Source of the DNA: Mycobacterium asiaticum
GTDB taxonomy: Bacteria; Actinomycetota; Actinomycetes; Mycobacteriales; Mycobacteriaceae
NCBI RefSeq assembly: GCF_001673365.1
Contig: NZ_LZLS01000086.1
Location: 1 to 64,000, forward strand
Direction: 5' to 3'
DNA length: 64,000 bases
Shown here: positions 17,244 to 26,965 of the stretch, in pieces
Layout: each line of letters opens with the position of its first letter
Numbering within the stretch: the first letter of the stretch is position 1
The notes under the pieces: model-generated
Seen by the model: the letters and a program-made list of their open reading frames with translations, nothing else
The model's database searches: none
What the model was told of the DNA's origin: nothing
Position numbers and translations under genes: made by a program

Positions 17244-19160
17244 ATGCTGGAACAGATCCGCGGTCCCGCCGATTTGCAGCACCTTTCCCAACAGCAGCTG
17301 CGCGAGCTGGCCCACGAGATTCGCGAGTTTCTGATCCACAAGGTGGCTGTCACCGGCGGGCATCTCGGCCCGAACCTCGGGGTCGTCGAGCTGACACTTG
17401 CGTTGCACCGCGTCTTCGATTCGCCGCACGATCCGATCGTCTTCGACACCGGCCACCAGGCGTATGTCCACAAGATGCTGACGGGACGCGCACACGACTT
17501 CGAGAGCCTGCGCAAGAAGGGCGGACTCTCGGGATATCCGTCGCGCGCGGAGAGCGAGCACGACTGGGTGGAGTCCAGCCACGCTAGCGCGGCGCTGTCC
17601 TATGCCGACGGTCTGGCCAAGGCGTTCGAGTTGACCGGCCACCGGAACCGGCACGTGGTAGCGGTCGTCGGGGACGGCGCGCTCACCGGCGGCATGTGCT
17701 GGGAGGCGCTGAACAACATCGCCGCCTCGAACCGGCCCGTGATCGTCGTCGTCAACGACAACGGACGCAGCTACGCGCCGACGATCGGCGGTTTGGCCGA
17801 TCGCCTCGCCACCTTGCGATTGCAGCCGGCCTACGAGCAGTTCCTCGAGCGCGGTCGCAACACGATGCGGTCGCTCCCGTTGGTTGGTGAGGTCACCTAT
17901 CACTTCATGCACAGCATCAAGGTCGGCATCAAGGACTCTCTGTCGCCGCAGCTGCTGTTCACCGACCTCGGACTGAAGTACGTCGGACCGGTCGACGGTC
18001 ACGACGAACGAGCTGTGGAGGTTGCGTTGCGCAGCGCCCGGGGCTTCGGTGCCCCGGTGATCGTGCACGTCGTCACCCGCAAGGGCATGGGGTACGGCCC
18101 GGCCGAAGCCGACGAGGCCGAGCAGATGCACTCCACGGTTCCAATCGACCCATTGACCGGCCTGGCCACCAAGGTCGCTGGCCCGGGTTGGACGGCGACG
18201 TTCGCCGAGGCGCTGATCGCCGCGGGCCGTCAACGCCGCGACATCGTGGCCATCACCGCCGCAATGCCTGGCCCCACCGGACTGTCGGCGTTCGGCGAAG
18301 CGTTCCCGGACCGGTTATTCGACGTCGGCATCGCCGAGCAACATGCGATGACGTCGGCGGCCGGGCTGGCGATGGGTGGGATGCACCCGGTGGTGGCGAT
18401 CTACTCGACATTCCTGAATCGGGCATTCGACCAGATCATGATGGATGTGGCCTTGCACAAGCTGCCGGTCACGATGGTGCTGGACCGGGCGGGAGTCACC
18501 GGCAACGACGGAGCCAGCCATAACGGCATGTGGGATCTGTCGATTCTTGGCGTAGTGCCGGGCATGCGGGTGGCCGCGCCTCGAGATGGCACCCGGCTGC
18601 GCGAGGAACTGGGCGAGGCGCTGGACGTAAACGACGGGCCGACGGCCCTGCGTTTCCCCAAAGGTGATGTGGGCGAAGACATTCCAGCGTTAGAGCGACG
18701 CGACGGCGTGGACGTGCTCGCAGTGCCGGCGGCCGGCTTGAGCAACGATGTGCTGTTGGTAGCCGTCGGTGCGTTCGCACCGATGGCGATCGCGGTCGCC
18801 AAACGTCTGCACAACCAGGGAATCGGCGTGACCGTGGTCGATCCTCGCTGGGTGTTGCCGGTGCCGGAAGTGATACGGGACATGGCCAAACAGCACAAGC
18901 TATTGGTGACGTTGGAGGACAACGGGCTGGCCGGCGGTGTCGGTTCAGCGGTGTCGGCGGCGCTGCGAGCCGCGGAAATCGACGTGCCATGCCGCGATGT
19001 CGGTCTGCCGCAGGGTTTCTACGAGCACGCGTCGCGCGGTGAGGTGCTGGCCGAGCTGGGGCTCACCGATCAGGATGTGGCCCGGCGCATCACGGGTTGG
19101 GTTGCAGCGCTTGCGCATTCGTCGGTTGAACAGAACGAGATCAGCGAACGTCTGGACTAA
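17244..19160 (+). CDS. dxs: 1-deoxy-D-xylulose-5-phosphate synthase
   Basis: The first MEP-pathway enzyme, 638 aa, joining pyruvate and glyceraldehyde-3-phosphate with thiamine diphosphate to make DXP for isoprenoids. The TPP domain has the [16 protein letters not shown] start and the metal-binding [17 protein letters not shown] near residue 150. The pyrimidine domain has [20 protein letters not shown] with the catalytic Glu and [19 protein letters not shown]. The transketolase C-terminal domain follows near residue 500. The length is exactly that of M. tuberculosis Dxs1. The last 4 bases overlap the stop of the convergent RNase D gene. Confidence 0.98.
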   Translation: MLEQIRGPADLQHLSQQQLRELAHEIREFLIHKVAVTGGHLGPNLGVVELTLALHRVFDSPHDPIVFDTGHQAYVHKMLTGRAHDFESLRKKGGLSGYPSRAESEHDWVESSHASAALSYADGLAKAFELTGHRNRHVVAVVGDGALTGGMCWEALNNIAASNRPVIVVVNDNGRSYAPTIGGLADRLATLRLQPAYEQFLERGRNTMRSLPLVGEVTYHFMHSIKVGIKDSLSPQLLFTDLGLKYVGPVDGHDERAVEVALRSARGFGAPVIVHVVTRKGMGYGPAEADEAEQMHSTVPIDPLTGLATKVAGPGWTATFAEALIAAGRQRRDIVAITAAMPGPTGLSAFGEAFPDRLFDVGIAEQHAMTSAAGLAMGGMHPVVAIYSTFLNRAFDQIMMDVALHKLPVTMVLDRAGVTGNDGASHNGMWDLSILGVVPGMRVAAPRDGTRLREELGEALDVNDGPTALRFPKGDVGEDIPALERRDGVDVLAVPAAGLSNDVLLVAVGAFAPMAIAVAKRLHNQGIGVTVVDPRWVLPVPEVIRDMAKQHKLLVTLEDNGLAGGVGSAVSAALRAAEIDVPCRDVGLPQGFYEHASRGEVLAELGLTDQDVARRITGWVAALAHSSVEQNEISERLD

Positions 19161-20470
19161 GTGTCCTCGCCGGTTTGGGGAGCTCCGATCAGCGCGGCGG
19201 CCAGGACAGGCACCACCAATTCGCGTTGCCATGGCCGGGCTTGCCCGGCGCGCAGAAATTCGTCGGTGATCGCGACAGGATCGGCGCTGCCCGCACCGAG
19301 GGCGTCCCACTCCCAGCACAGCCGGCGCACCAGGTCGGGAGCAATGAGGTTCTCAGCCGGAATGGCGACCCGCTTCGACAGCTCCGCCAACGCCGCACGG
19401 GCCCCTTCCAGGCGGGCCGCGGCGTCGGGTTTGCGCCTGCTCCACCGCGCCGGTGGGGGCGGGCCGGCCGCGGGTTCTGCCACGTCCGGCAGATCCTGTT
19501 TCTGGCGGGCGGCCTCCAAGGCGCTCAACCACATCTGGGCGTTTCGCCGTTGGTTGCGCCCACCGAACACCGGCAGCGCGATCAGGTCGTCGACGGATGT
19601 GGGGTCAGTCACCGCGGCCTCGATGATGGCCGAATCCGGCAGGATGCGGCGCGGCGCAATGTCACGTCGCTGCGCGATGCGGTCGCGTGTCGTCCACAGT
19701 TCGCGGACCGCGGCCAGCCCACGACGGTCGTGTATTCGATGGATTCCAGACGTGCGCCGCCAGCGGTCGCGCCGCCCGGATCCGGTAGCCATCCTTTCCT
19801 CGAATGTCCGTAGATAGTCGAATTCTTCTGCGGCCCAGTCGGTTTTGCCCTGCCCGGCCAGAATGTCGGCGATGGCGCCGCGTAGTTCGATGAGCAGTTC
19901 TACGTCGAGGGCGGCGTAGTTGAGCCAGGCTGAGGGCAACGGGCGCTTGGACCAGTCGGCCGCGCCGTGGCCTTTGGCCAGTCCCTGACCGAGCAGCCGT
20001 TCGACCATGGTTGCCAGGTTCACCCGATCGAATCCGGCCAGCCGCCCGGCCAATTCGGTGTCGTACAGCGCCGGTGGCCGCATGCCGACCTCGGCCAGAC
20101 ACGGCAGGTCCTGGTCGGCGGAATGCAGAATCCACTCGTCCTGGCCCAGGACTTCAGCGACCGGTTGCAGCACGGTCAGCGGGTCGCCTCCGTGGCTGAC
20201 CGGGTCGATCAGGACGGTGCCGGCCCCGGACCGCCGGATTTGAATCAGGTAGGCCCGATTGGAGTAGCGAAAGCCCGAGGCGCGCTCGGCGTCCACGGCG
20301 AACGGGCCGTGGCCGCGGTCGAGTTTCTCCGCGGCCGAGGCGATGTCGTCGGCGGTGACGGACAGATGAGGCATACCCTCGGCGGGCTGCAGGAGCAGCG
20401 GAGCTTGGTTTTCCGGCGGATCCGTGCCGCGCGGCGGATCGGGCTCCGCCGGAGACGGGTCGGGGCACAT
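19157..20470 (-). CDS. RNase D-family 3'-5' exonuclease with HRDC domain (Rv2681-like)
   Basis: A DEDD-superfamily exonuclease, 437 aa. After a Pro-rich N-terminus, the exonuclease motifs are [13 protein letters not shown] (DxE), [15 protein letters not shown] (second Asp) and [15 protein letters not shown] (Tyr plus last Asp). An HRDC domain for nucleic-acid binding follows near residue 225 ([20 protein letters not shown]). It is expected to trim 3' ends of structured RNA. The upstream DUF3000 gene on the same strand is 1 base away, so they form one unit as in M. tuberculosis. Confidence 0.92.
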   Translation of the reverse strand: MCPDPSPAEPDPPRGTDPPENQAPLLLQPAEGMPHLSVTADDIASAAEKLDRGHGPFAVDAERASGFRYSNRAYLIQIRRSGAGTVLIDPVSHGGDPLTVLQPVAEVLGQDEWILHSADQDLPCLAEVGMRPPALYDTELAGRLAGFDRVNLATMVERLLGQGLAKGHGAADWSKRPLPSAWLNYAALDVELLIELRGAIADILAGQGKTDWAAEEFDYLRTFEERMATGSGRRDRWRRTSGIHRIHDRRGLAAVRELWTTRDRIAQRRDIAPRRILPDSAIIEAAVTDPTSVDDLIALPVFGGRNQRRNAQMWLSALEAARQKQDLPDVAEPAAGPPPPARWSRRKPDAAARLEGARAALAELSKRVAIPAENLIAPDLVRRLCWEWDALGAGSADPVAITDEFLRAGQARPWQRELVVPVLAAALIGAPQTGEDT

Positions 20471-20471
20471 G

Positions 20472-21056
20472 TCAGGCGCGTGACCGGGAACTCAGGTCGG
20501 TGACACCCGCCGGCGGCAAACCCGCGGCGTGCTCGAGGACGTCGCAGAACGCCTCGACATGGCTGCTCACGTCGGGCGTGGTGGCCGTCCACGACGCCCG
20601 CAGCTCCAACTGGTGCGCGCGGGGGGGACCGGAGATGTCGCCGTAGCGCACCGAGGTGGTCGCGGTGACCGTTCCGCCCAGGGCGGTCATGTGCTTGGTG
20701 TGCGACTCCAGCGCCTCCGCCAGCCAACTCCACGCCACCTCCGGCAGCAGCGGGTCGATGGCCTCGTGCGAGTCCAGATCGGCCTGGATGTAGGCGACCA
20801 GGCGGATCGTCCCGTCCCATGCGTCGGACCCGTCCGGGTCGTAGAGCAGGATCAGTCTGCCGAAGGCGTCACCCTCGGAGCGTTCGGGCACGATCTCCAG
20901 CTCCGGGTGTTTGACCTCGGCGCCCAGCGCGTAGCTGAACGGTGCCAGGCGTTGCGGCGGGCGGATGGGGCCAAGCTCGATTTCCGGCCGCACGGTGACA
21001 CCGTTCATGGCCGCTACCGCTTCGCGGAATGGCTCGGGTTCGACGGCTGACGTCAC
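20472..21056 (-). CDS. DUF3000 family protein (Rv2680-like)
   Basis: A 194-aa soluble protein of unknown function, restricted to actinobacteria and always near the RNase D gene. Recognisable stretches are EIELGPIRPPQRLAPFSYAL near residue 27 and DGTIRLVAYIQADLDSHEA in the middle. The GTG at 21056 is used since homology begins at AVEPEPFREAV; the 37 codons before it are not conserved. It lies between echA15 and the exonuclease on one strand. Confidence 0.86.
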   Translation of the reverse strand: MTSAVEPEPFREAVAAMNGVTVRPEIELGPIRPPQRLAPFSYALGAEVKHPELEIVPERSEGDAFGRLILLYDPDGSDAWDGTIRLVAYIQADLDSHEAIDPLLPEVAWSWLAEALESHTKHMTALGGTVTATTSVRYGDISGPPRAHQLELRASWTATTPDVSSHVEAFCDVLEHAAGLPPAGVTDLSSRSRA

Positions 21057-21105
21057 AGCCTCCGACGGTAGACCTATCGGACGAAACGTGCCGACAGGCG
21101 CGCCG

Positions 21106-21909
21106 CTATCGGGGGCCGCCCCCGAACTGCGCGGGACGCTTCTCTCGGTGCGCGGCCAGCCCCTCAAGGACGTCGGGCCCGCTGAACCCGAGGAATTCCA
21201 GGCCGAGCGATGTTTCGAAAGCCGGTGCGAACATCCGGTACCAGTGGTTCAGGCTGTGTTTGGTCCAGCGGATCGCGTTCTGGGCCCCAGCGGCCAAACT
21301 GTCTGCCAGCCGCGTTGCTGTGGAGAGCACTTCCTCGTCGTCGACGCAGGTCGAAACCAGGCCGATGCGCTCAGCCTCTTCGCCCGAGAGGGTCTCGCAG
21401 GTCAGCAGGTAGTACTTGGCCTTGGCCATGCCGACCAGCAGCGGCCAGCAGATCGCGGCGTGATCACCGGCGGCAACGCCCAGCTTGGTGTGCCCGTCGA
21501 TGATTTTCGCCGTCCGCGACGCCACGGAGATATCGGCGAGCAGTGCCACCACCAGTCCCGCGCCGACCGCGGGGCCTCTGATCGCCGACACCACCGGTTT
21601 GTCGAAGTTGACCAGGTTGAGCACCAGGTCGCGGGCTTCGCGCATGATGCGGATCCGGCCCTCGTAGTCGCCGATCGTTTCGTCGATCAGATCGAAGCTG
21701 CCGCCCGAGGAGAAGGCCTTACCTTCACCGCGGACCAGCACCACCTTGACGTCGGGGTCGCGATTGATCACCGGCCAGATGTCGGCCAGGTCGCGGTGCA
21801 TTTGCGGTCCGACGGAGTTGAGACCGGGCGCGTCGAGAACCAGGTTCAGCACGCCTTGGGAACCGGGTTCGCAGCGCAGGCTGGGGAAGTCGTCATAGGT
21901 TGCGGGCAT
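21106..21909 (-). CDS. echA15: Enoyl-CoA hydratase/isomerase EchA15
   Basis: A crotonase-fold enzyme, 267 aa. The oxyanion-hole motifs are [13 protein letters not shown] and [20 protein letters not shown]. The usual catalytic Glu pair of enoyl-CoA hydratase is only partly recognisable, since the position after GVAAGDHA carries HAAICWP, so the reaction may be another crotonase chemistry; the same feature is present in M. tuberculosis EchA15. The start at 21909 (ATGCCCGCAACC) matches the known N-terminus. It is divergent from hemE with 31 bases between start codons. Confidence 0.92.
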   Translation of the reverse strand: MPATYDDFPSLRCEPGSQGVLNLVLDAPGLNSVGPQMHRDLADIWPVINRDPDVKVVLVRGEGKAFSSGGSFDLIDETIGDYEGRIRIMREARDLVLNLVNFDKPVVSAIRGPAVGAGLVVALLADISVASRTAKIIDGHTKLGVAAGDHAAICWPLLVGMAKAKYYLLTCETLSGEEAERIGLVSTCVDDEEVLSTATRLADSLAAGAQNAIRWTKHSLNHWYRMFAPAFETSLGLEFLGFSGPDVLEGLAAHREKRPAQFGGGPR

Positions 21910-21940
21910 CGGGTTGATGCTACGTGGGAGCATTACGGCA

Positions 21941-23014
21941 GTGATTACTCCTGTGCCTACCCGCCGTGACCTTCCGCAGTCGCCCTACCTGGCCGCCGTC
22001 GCCGGCCGCAAGCCCAACCGGATACCGGTGTGGTTCATGCGGCAGGCCGGCCGTTCGCTGCCCGAATACCGCTCGTTGCGCCAAGACCACAGCATGCTGG
22101 CCGCCTGCTTCGAACCGGAGGTGGCCTGCGAGATCACCTTGCAGCCGATCCGTCGCTATGGCACCGACGCGGCCATCCTGTTCTCCGACATCGTCGTACC
22201 GCTACGCGCCGCGGGAGTGGATCTAGACATCGTCCCCGACGTCGGTCCGGTGATCGCCGACCCGGTCCGCACCACCGCCGACATTGACGCCATGAAACCC
22301 CTTGACCTGCAAGCGGTTCAGCCGGTGTTGGAGACGGTCGGGCTGCTGGTGGCCGCGCTGGGCGATGTCCCGCTGATCGGGTTCGCCGGGGCTCCGTTCA
22401 CGCTGGCCTCCTATCTGGTCGAGGGCGGGCCCAGCCGCAACCACGCGCGCACCAAGGCGATGATGTTGGCCGAGCCGGCCAACTGGCATGCGTTGATGTC
22501 GAAGCTGACCGACCTCACCATCACGTTTCTGCGCGGCCAGATCGAAGCCGGGGTGGACGCGATCCAGGTCTTCGATTCGTGGGCCGGCACCTTGTCGCTG
22601 GCCGACTACCGCCAGTTCGTGCTGCCGCACAGCTCCCGGGTGTTTGCGACCCTGGCCGAATATGGCGTGCCGATGACGCATTTCGGGGTCGGGACCGCCG
22701 AACTGCTGGGTGCGATGTCCGAAGCGGTGCGGCCCGCAACTGCCCGCGTGGTCGGTGTCGACTGGCGCACCTCGCTGACCGACGCGGCCGGCCGCGTCGC
22801 TGCCGGTACGGCACTGCAGGGCAACCTCGATCCGGTGGTGGTGTTGGCTGGCTGGGCGGTAGCCGAACGTGCCGCGCGTGCGGTCGTCGACGACGGGCGA
22901 CGTGCAGTGGACGCAGGTGCGGCCGGGCACGTGTTCAACCTCGGCCACGGCGTGCTGCCACAGACCGATCCCGGCGTGCTGACCGAATTGGTGGCGCTGG
23001 TCCACTCGCTATGA
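21941..23014 (+). CDS. hemE: Uroporphyrinogen decarboxylase
   Basis: Converts uroporphyrinogen III to coproporphyrinogen III, 357 aa, in the cytosol. Diagnostic motifs are [16 protein letters not shown] near residue 26, [18 protein letters not shown] (active-site Asp) and [17 protein letters not shown]. The GTG at 21941 gives the exact M. tuberculosis length and has GGGAG about 10 bases upstream; a GTG at 21953 is the alternative. The hemY start overlaps its stop by 4 bases (ATGA), coupling the two steps. Confidence 0.97.
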   Translation: MITPVPTRRDLPQSPYLAAVAGRKPNRIPVWFMRQAGRSLPEYRSLRQDHSMLAACFEPEVACEITLQPIRRYGTDAAILFSDIVVPLRAAGVDLDIVPDVGPVIADPVRTTADIDAMKPLDLQAVQPVLETVGLLVAALGDVPLIGFAGAPFTLASYLVEGGPSRNHARTKAMMLAEPANWHALMSKLTDLTITFLRGQIEAGVDAIQVFDSWAGTLSLADYRQFVLPHSSRVFATLAEYGVPMTHFGVGTAELLGAMSEAVRPATARVVGVDWRTSLTDAAGRVAAGTALQGNLDPVVVLAGWAVAERAARAVVDDGRRAVDAGAAGHVFNLGHGVLPQTDPGVLTELVALVHSL

Positions 23015-24399
23015 CGTTCGGCGACGATGCGGGCCGGGACGGCCCGAGGAGGAGCCGGGCAATCGGCAATAGCTCGTATTGTGTTGTGGGAGGCGGTATT
23101 TCGGGGCTGACCGCGGCCTACCGACTGCGGGTCGCGGCCGGCGACGACGCAGACATTACGTTGTTCGACCCGGCCGACCGGCTCGGCGGCGTGCTGCGCA
23201 CCGAGTTGGTCGGTGCACAGCCCATGGATCTGGGTGCCGAGGCATTCGTGTTGCGTCGGCCCGAGATGCCGGCGTTGCTAGCCGAGCTGGGACTGGCGGA
23301 TCGCCAGCGGACCACGACCGGAGTGCGGCCGCTGATTTACAGCGGGGGAAGGCTGCACCCGTTGCCGGCGGACACGGTGGCCGGGATCCCGTCGTCGGCC
23401 GCGTCAGTAGCCGGGCTGGTCGACGACGCCACCGTCGCGCGCATCGAAGCCGAGCCGGGACGAACGCTGAACTGGACCGCGGGCAGCGACCCGGCGGTGG
23501 CCGCGCTGGTGGCCGACCGGTTCGGCGAGCAGGTGGTGGCCCGTTCGGTGGACCCGCTGCTGGGCGGGGTGTACGCGGGATCGGCCGCGACTATCGGATT
23601 GCGGGCTGCCGTGCCGAGTGTCGCGGCCGCACTGGACCGCGGCGCCGCCAGTCTCACCGAAGCCGTCCGCAGCGGGTTACCGCCAGCGGGCGGGGGACCG
23701 GTGTTCGGTTCTTTGGAAGGCGGCTACCGGGTGCTGCTCGATGAGCTCGTCGAGCGTGCCAACATCCGTTGGATCCGGGCCGGAATCAGCGCGCTCGAGC
23801 CGGGTTGGACGTTGCGCGACGACACCGGGGCGTGCTGGCAGGCCGATGCGGTGGTCCTGGCCGTGCCCGCCGCACAGGTCGCACGACTGGTGCGAGCGGT
23901 GGCGCCGCGCACGTCGGCGGCCGCAGCCAAGATCGTGACGGCATCGTCGGTGGTGGTGGCGCTGGCGGTTCCCGCCGACACCCCGTTTCCGGACTCCTCC
24001 GGTGTGCTGGTGGCCAGCGGAGAACGCTTGCGCGCCAAGGCAATTACCCTGTCCTCACGTAAATGGGGGTTGCGCGGGGGCGTGCAGCAGCTACGGCTGT
24101 CGTTCGGACGCTTCGGCGACGACCTGGCCGCCCGGACCTCGGACGACGAACTGCTGGGATGGGCGCTGAGCGACCTCGTCGACGTCTTCGATCTGTCGGT
24201 TGAACTGCTCGACGCACGCGTGCAGCGCTGGATCGAAGCGATGCCGCAGTACGGGCCCGGGCACGCCGATCTGATCGCGGAATTGCGAGCGGGTCTGCCC
24301 CCGACGCTCGCAGTCGCGGGCAGTTACCTGGACGGGATCGGTGTTCCGGCCTGTATCGGGGCGGCCGGCCGGGCGGTCAAGCACGTGATGGCACCATAG
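23011..24399 (+). CDS. hemY: Coproporphyrinogen III oxidase HemY (CgoX)
   Basis: An FAD-dependent oxidase, 462 aa, which in Gram-positive bacteria oxidises coproporphyrinogen III to coproporphyrin III in the coproporphyrin-dependent heme route (established for the family). The dinucleotide motif is [16 protein letters not shown] near residue 25, followed by LGGVLRTE. The C-terminal FAD motif is [21 protein letters not shown]. It starts inside the hemE stop and hemQ begins 4 bases after its end, so hemE-hemY-hemQ is one operon. Confidence 0.95.
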   Translation: MTFGDDAGRDGPRRSRAIGNSSYCVVGGGISGLTAAYRLRVAAGDDADITLFDPADRLGGVLRTELVGAQPMDLGAEAFVLRRPEMPALLAELGLADRQRTTTGVRPLIYSGGRLHPLPADTVAGIPSSAASVAGLVDDATVARIEAEPGRTLNWTAGSDPAVAALVADRFGEQVVARSVDPLLGGVYAGSAATIGLRAAVPSVAAALDRGAASLTEAVRSGLPPAGGGPVFGSLEGGYRVLLDELVERANIRWIRAGISALEPGWTLRDDTGACWQADAVVLAVPAAQVARLVRAVAPRTSAAAAKIVTASSVVVALAVPADTPFPDSSGVLVASGERLRAKAITLSSRKWGLRGGVQQLRLSFGRFGDDLAARTSDDELLGWALSDLVDVFDLSVELLDARVQRWIEAMPQYGPGHADLIAELRAGLPPTLAVAGSYLDGIGVPACIGAAGRAVKHVMAP

Positions 24400-24403
24400 A
24401 ACC

Positions 24404-25099
24404 ATGTCACGCCTGGACTTCGACGCCCTCAACTCGACCATTCGCTACCTGATGTTCTCGGTGTTCTCGGTGCAGCCGGGTGCGCTGGGAGACCAGCGCG
24501 ACGGCGTCGTCGACGAGACCGCCACGTTCATCAAGCAGCAGGAGGAGCGCGGCGTCGTGGTGCGCGGGGTCTACGACGTCGCGGGCTTGCGCGCGGACGC
24601 CGACTTCATGTTCTGGACCCATGCCGAACGCGTCGAGGCGCTGCAGGCGACCTACGCCGACTTCCGACGCACAACCACGCTGGGTCGTGCCAGCACGCCG
24701 GTGTGGAGCAGCGTCGCGCTGCACCGGCCGGCGGAGTTCAACAAGAGCCACATTCCGGCATTCCTGGCCGGGGAAGAGCCCGGCAACTACATCTGCGTGT
24801 ATCCGTTTGTGCGCTCCTACGAGTGGTACCTGCTGCCCGACGAGGAACGGCGCCGCATGCTGGCCGAGCACGGCATGGCCGCCCGGGAGTACAAGGATGT
24901 CCGCGCCAACACGGTCCCGGCGTTCGCCCTTGGCGATTACGAATGGATCCTGGCGTTCGAGGCCCCCGACCTGCACCGCATCGTCGACCTGATGCGCGAA
25001 CTGCGGGCCACCGACGCTCGACGGCACACGCGGGAGGAGACGCCGTTCTTCACCGGTCCGCGGGTGCCGGTCGAGCAGTTGGTCAACGCGCTGCCCTGA
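24404..25099 (+). CDS. hemQ: Coproheme decarboxylase HemQ (ChdC)
   Basis: The final enzyme of the coproporphyrin route, 231 aa, removing two propionate carboxyls from coproheme with H2O2 to give heme b. It belongs to the chlorite-dismutase-like family but lacks the distal Arg of true dismutases. The [21 protein letters not shown] segment carries the catalytic Tyr, and the His in [10 protein letters not shown] is the expected proximal ligand. It follows hemY by 4 bases. In M. tuberculosis a methyltransferase gene follows; none is present here, where msrB converges after 105 bases. Confidence 0.95.
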   Translation: MSRLDFDALNSTIRYLMFSVFSVQPGALGDQRDGVVDETATFIKQQEERGVVVRGVYDVAGLRADADFMFWTHAERVEALQATYADFRRTTTLGRASTPVWSSVALHRPAEFNKSHIPAFLAGEEPGNYICVYPFVRSYEWYLLPDEERRRMLAEHGMAAREYKDVRANTVPAFALGDYEWILAFEAPDLHRIVDLMRELRATDARRHTREETPFFTGPRVPVEQLVNALP

Positions 25100-25204
25100 C
25101 GGGCGGCGATCCCCGCGCCGACTGTGCGTTCTGCGACGCGACACGCGCGGAGCGTCGTGAAATACACACTCGGCGGGGGCGCGGCGAGAGGTCGGCCGGG
25201 GGCG

Positions 25205-25624
25205 CTAGGCCTCGTCGGGGACCAGGTGCAGCGAAATCGAGTTGATGCAGTAGCGCTGATCGGTGGGCGTCGGATAGCCCTCGCCGGAGAACACATGACC
25301 CAGGTGGCTGTGGCAGTTCGCGCACAGCACCTCGGTGCGGATGGCGCCCATCGAGTGATCCGGACGCAGGATCACGGCGTCGGAACTTGACGGGTCGAAG
25401 AACGACGGCCAGCCGCAGTGTGACTCGAATTTCTCAGTGCTGCGGAACAATTCGGCACCGCAGGCCCGGCACTGGTAGACGCCCTTGGTCTTGGTGTCGG
25501 TGTACCTGCCAGTGAAGGGCCGCTCGGTGCCGGCGCGGCGTAGCACGTCGAACTCCTGCGGGTTGAGCTTCTTGCGCCACTCGTCGTCGGAGAGGGTGAG
25601 CTTGGGACGCGCGATTTCAGTCAT
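25205..25624 (-). CDS. msrB: Peptide-methionine (R)-S-oxide reductase MsrB
   Basis: Repairs the R epimer of methionine sulfoxide in proteins, 139 aa. The zinc knuckles are CRAC (near residue 53) and CANC (near residue 102). The substrate loop is SHCGWPSFFDP, and the catalytic Cys is in DQRYCINSISL. It lies 20 bases downstream of aftC on the same strand, in the conserved Rv2672-aftC-msrB order, although the genes are not functionally related. Confidence 0.96.
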   Translation of the reverse strand: MTEIARPKLTLSDDEWRKKLNPQEFDVLRRAGTERPFTGRYTDTKTKGVYQCRACGAELFRSTEKFESHCGWPSFFDPSSSDAVILRPDHSMGAIRTEVLCANCHSHLGHVFSGEGYPTPTDQRYCINSISLHLVPDEA

Positions 25625-25644
25625 CTCGCAACTCCTAACGTCAC

Positions 25645-26943
25645 TTACACGCTAGCGCGGTCTCGCTCGGTGCTCAGCCACGCCGGGTCTATGCCGTCGT
25701 CCAATCGGTTCTCGGCCTTGGCATCCAGGAAGCGGAAGTAGAGCACCGTGAACGTCACGATCAGCAACAGTGACCAACCGTAGGTGATCTTCAGGTATTC
25801 CATGGCCCGCCCCCACCGCATCCAGTTGAACAGCAGCCAGCGGTCCAGCGTCATGAACCCGTAAATCCCCAGCCAGGCAGGCCAATTGCGGATTACCGAG
25901 TTGGGCAGGACGACGGTCATCAGGAACGGGAAAAGCATCATCGAGTAGTAGCCCTGGGCCAGCGACATCGCCAGCCATGACCACAGCAGCAGCACACCGG
26001 AGGAGGTGGTGAACCAGAACAGCGGGTCGCGGGTCCGGTAGTAGCGGTACAGCAGCCACAACGCGCCGATGGCGATCGCGGTGAAGAGCAGTCGCAGGGC
26101 GATGATCAGCCAGAAGGGCAGGCCGAAGTACACCCCGTTGCCCTCGATCGAGCTGTTGAAGTAGTCCCGCACGCCCAGGATGTAGGGCAGGGTCCGGGTG
26201 AAGAAGTCCATCGGGCGCGACACCAGCGGGATCGCGGCAAGATTGAGGACGACGGGGATGATCAGCGCCGTCACCCACGCCCGCCACTGCCGGTTGAGCA
26301 GCGGCAGCAGCAACAACGGGCCGAGCAGCGGTTTGAGCACGAGCGTCAGCCCGATGGCCAGTCCCGCCATCCACTGGGCACTGGGTCGGCCGTCCAGCAG
26401 CCACTTCAGGAACAACACCTCCAGCAGCAGGATGCAGCCGTTGATGTTGGTGAATACCAGTGTGTTGGTGACGGTTTCAGTGCAGAACATGGCCAGGATC
26501 AGGGCCGGTGCGGCTACCGAGGAGAGCGTGAAGTTGAACATCCGCAGCAACAGGTACGCGGCGACCAAGATGGCGATGGTGTTGATGGAAATGAACAAGT
26601 AGCGCGACGGCGCAAACGACAGGTACCCGAACGGGGCCATCAACAGGGTGCCACCGGGGGGGTACAGGTAGTGCGGGTCGACGTAGTCGAAGTGCTCGTT
26701 GTAGATGTCCAGGCCCTGCCGAAAATTCAATGCGGCCCGGTACACCGGCTTGAAATCGTCGGTGATGTTGCCGTTGGTGGTCAACACGATGCTGCGGTGC
26801 AACACCGACAGGATGGCCACCGGCCACAGCACGGCCCGCAGGATCGATGCGGTGCTGTGTGGGCCGGGACGGAATGCGGCCTGTACGGATTCGCGCAAGC
26901 CGGTTCTGGTCGAGTCAGCTGCCGTCACCGTCGCACCGTACAC
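25645..26943 (-). CDS. aftC: Alpha-(1->3)-arabinofuranosyltransferase AftC
   Basis: A polyprenyl-phosphate-arabinose-dependent membrane transferase (GT-C fold, GT87 type), 432 aa. It introduces alpha-1,3 branches into arabinogalactan and lipoarabinomannan. About ten to twelve membrane spans are visible. The first periplasmic loop holds TTNGNITDDFKPVYRAALN with the catalytic acidic pair, followed by EHFDYVDPHYLYPPGG. The sequence is nearly colinear with M. tuberculosis AftC. It lies 22 bases downstream of the Rv2672-type lipoprotein gene. Confidence 0.96.
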   Translation of the reverse strand: MYGATVTAADSTRTGLRESVQAAFRPGPHSTASILRAVLWPVAILSVLHRSIVLTTNGNITDDFKPVYRAALNFRQGLDIYNEHFDYVDPHYLYPPGGTLLMAPFGYLSFAPSRYLFISINTIAILVAAYLLLRMFNFTLSSVAAPALILAMFCTETVTNTLVFTNINGCILLLEVLFLKWLLDGRPSAQWMAGLAIGLTLVLKPLLGPLLLLPLLNRQWRAWVTALIIPVVLNLAAIPLVSRPMDFFTRTLPYILGVRDYFNSSIEGNGVYFGLPFWLIIALRLLFTAIAIGALWLLYRYYRTRDPLFWFTTSSGVLLLWSWLAMSLAQGYYSMMLFPFLMTVVLPNSVIRNWPAWLGIYGFMTLDRWLLFNWMRWGRAMEYLKITYGWSLLLIVTFTVLYFRFLDAKAENRLDDGIDPAWLSTERDRASV

Positions 26944-26965
26944 CGGCCGGTGCGGCGATCCGGGA

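Noticed and set aside
22579-23010. Extension of the HemY frame far upstream into hemE
   Set aside because: The 144 codons before 23011 are an out-of-frame reading of hemE; HemY homology starts at the ATGA overlap.
25100-25204. Gap between convergent hemQ and msrB as a possible terminator or gene remnant
   Set aside because: A CGACGC/GCGTCG stem is present but has no T-run and several alternative pairings, and no coding remnant of the methyltransferase seen in M. tuberculosis could be recognised.
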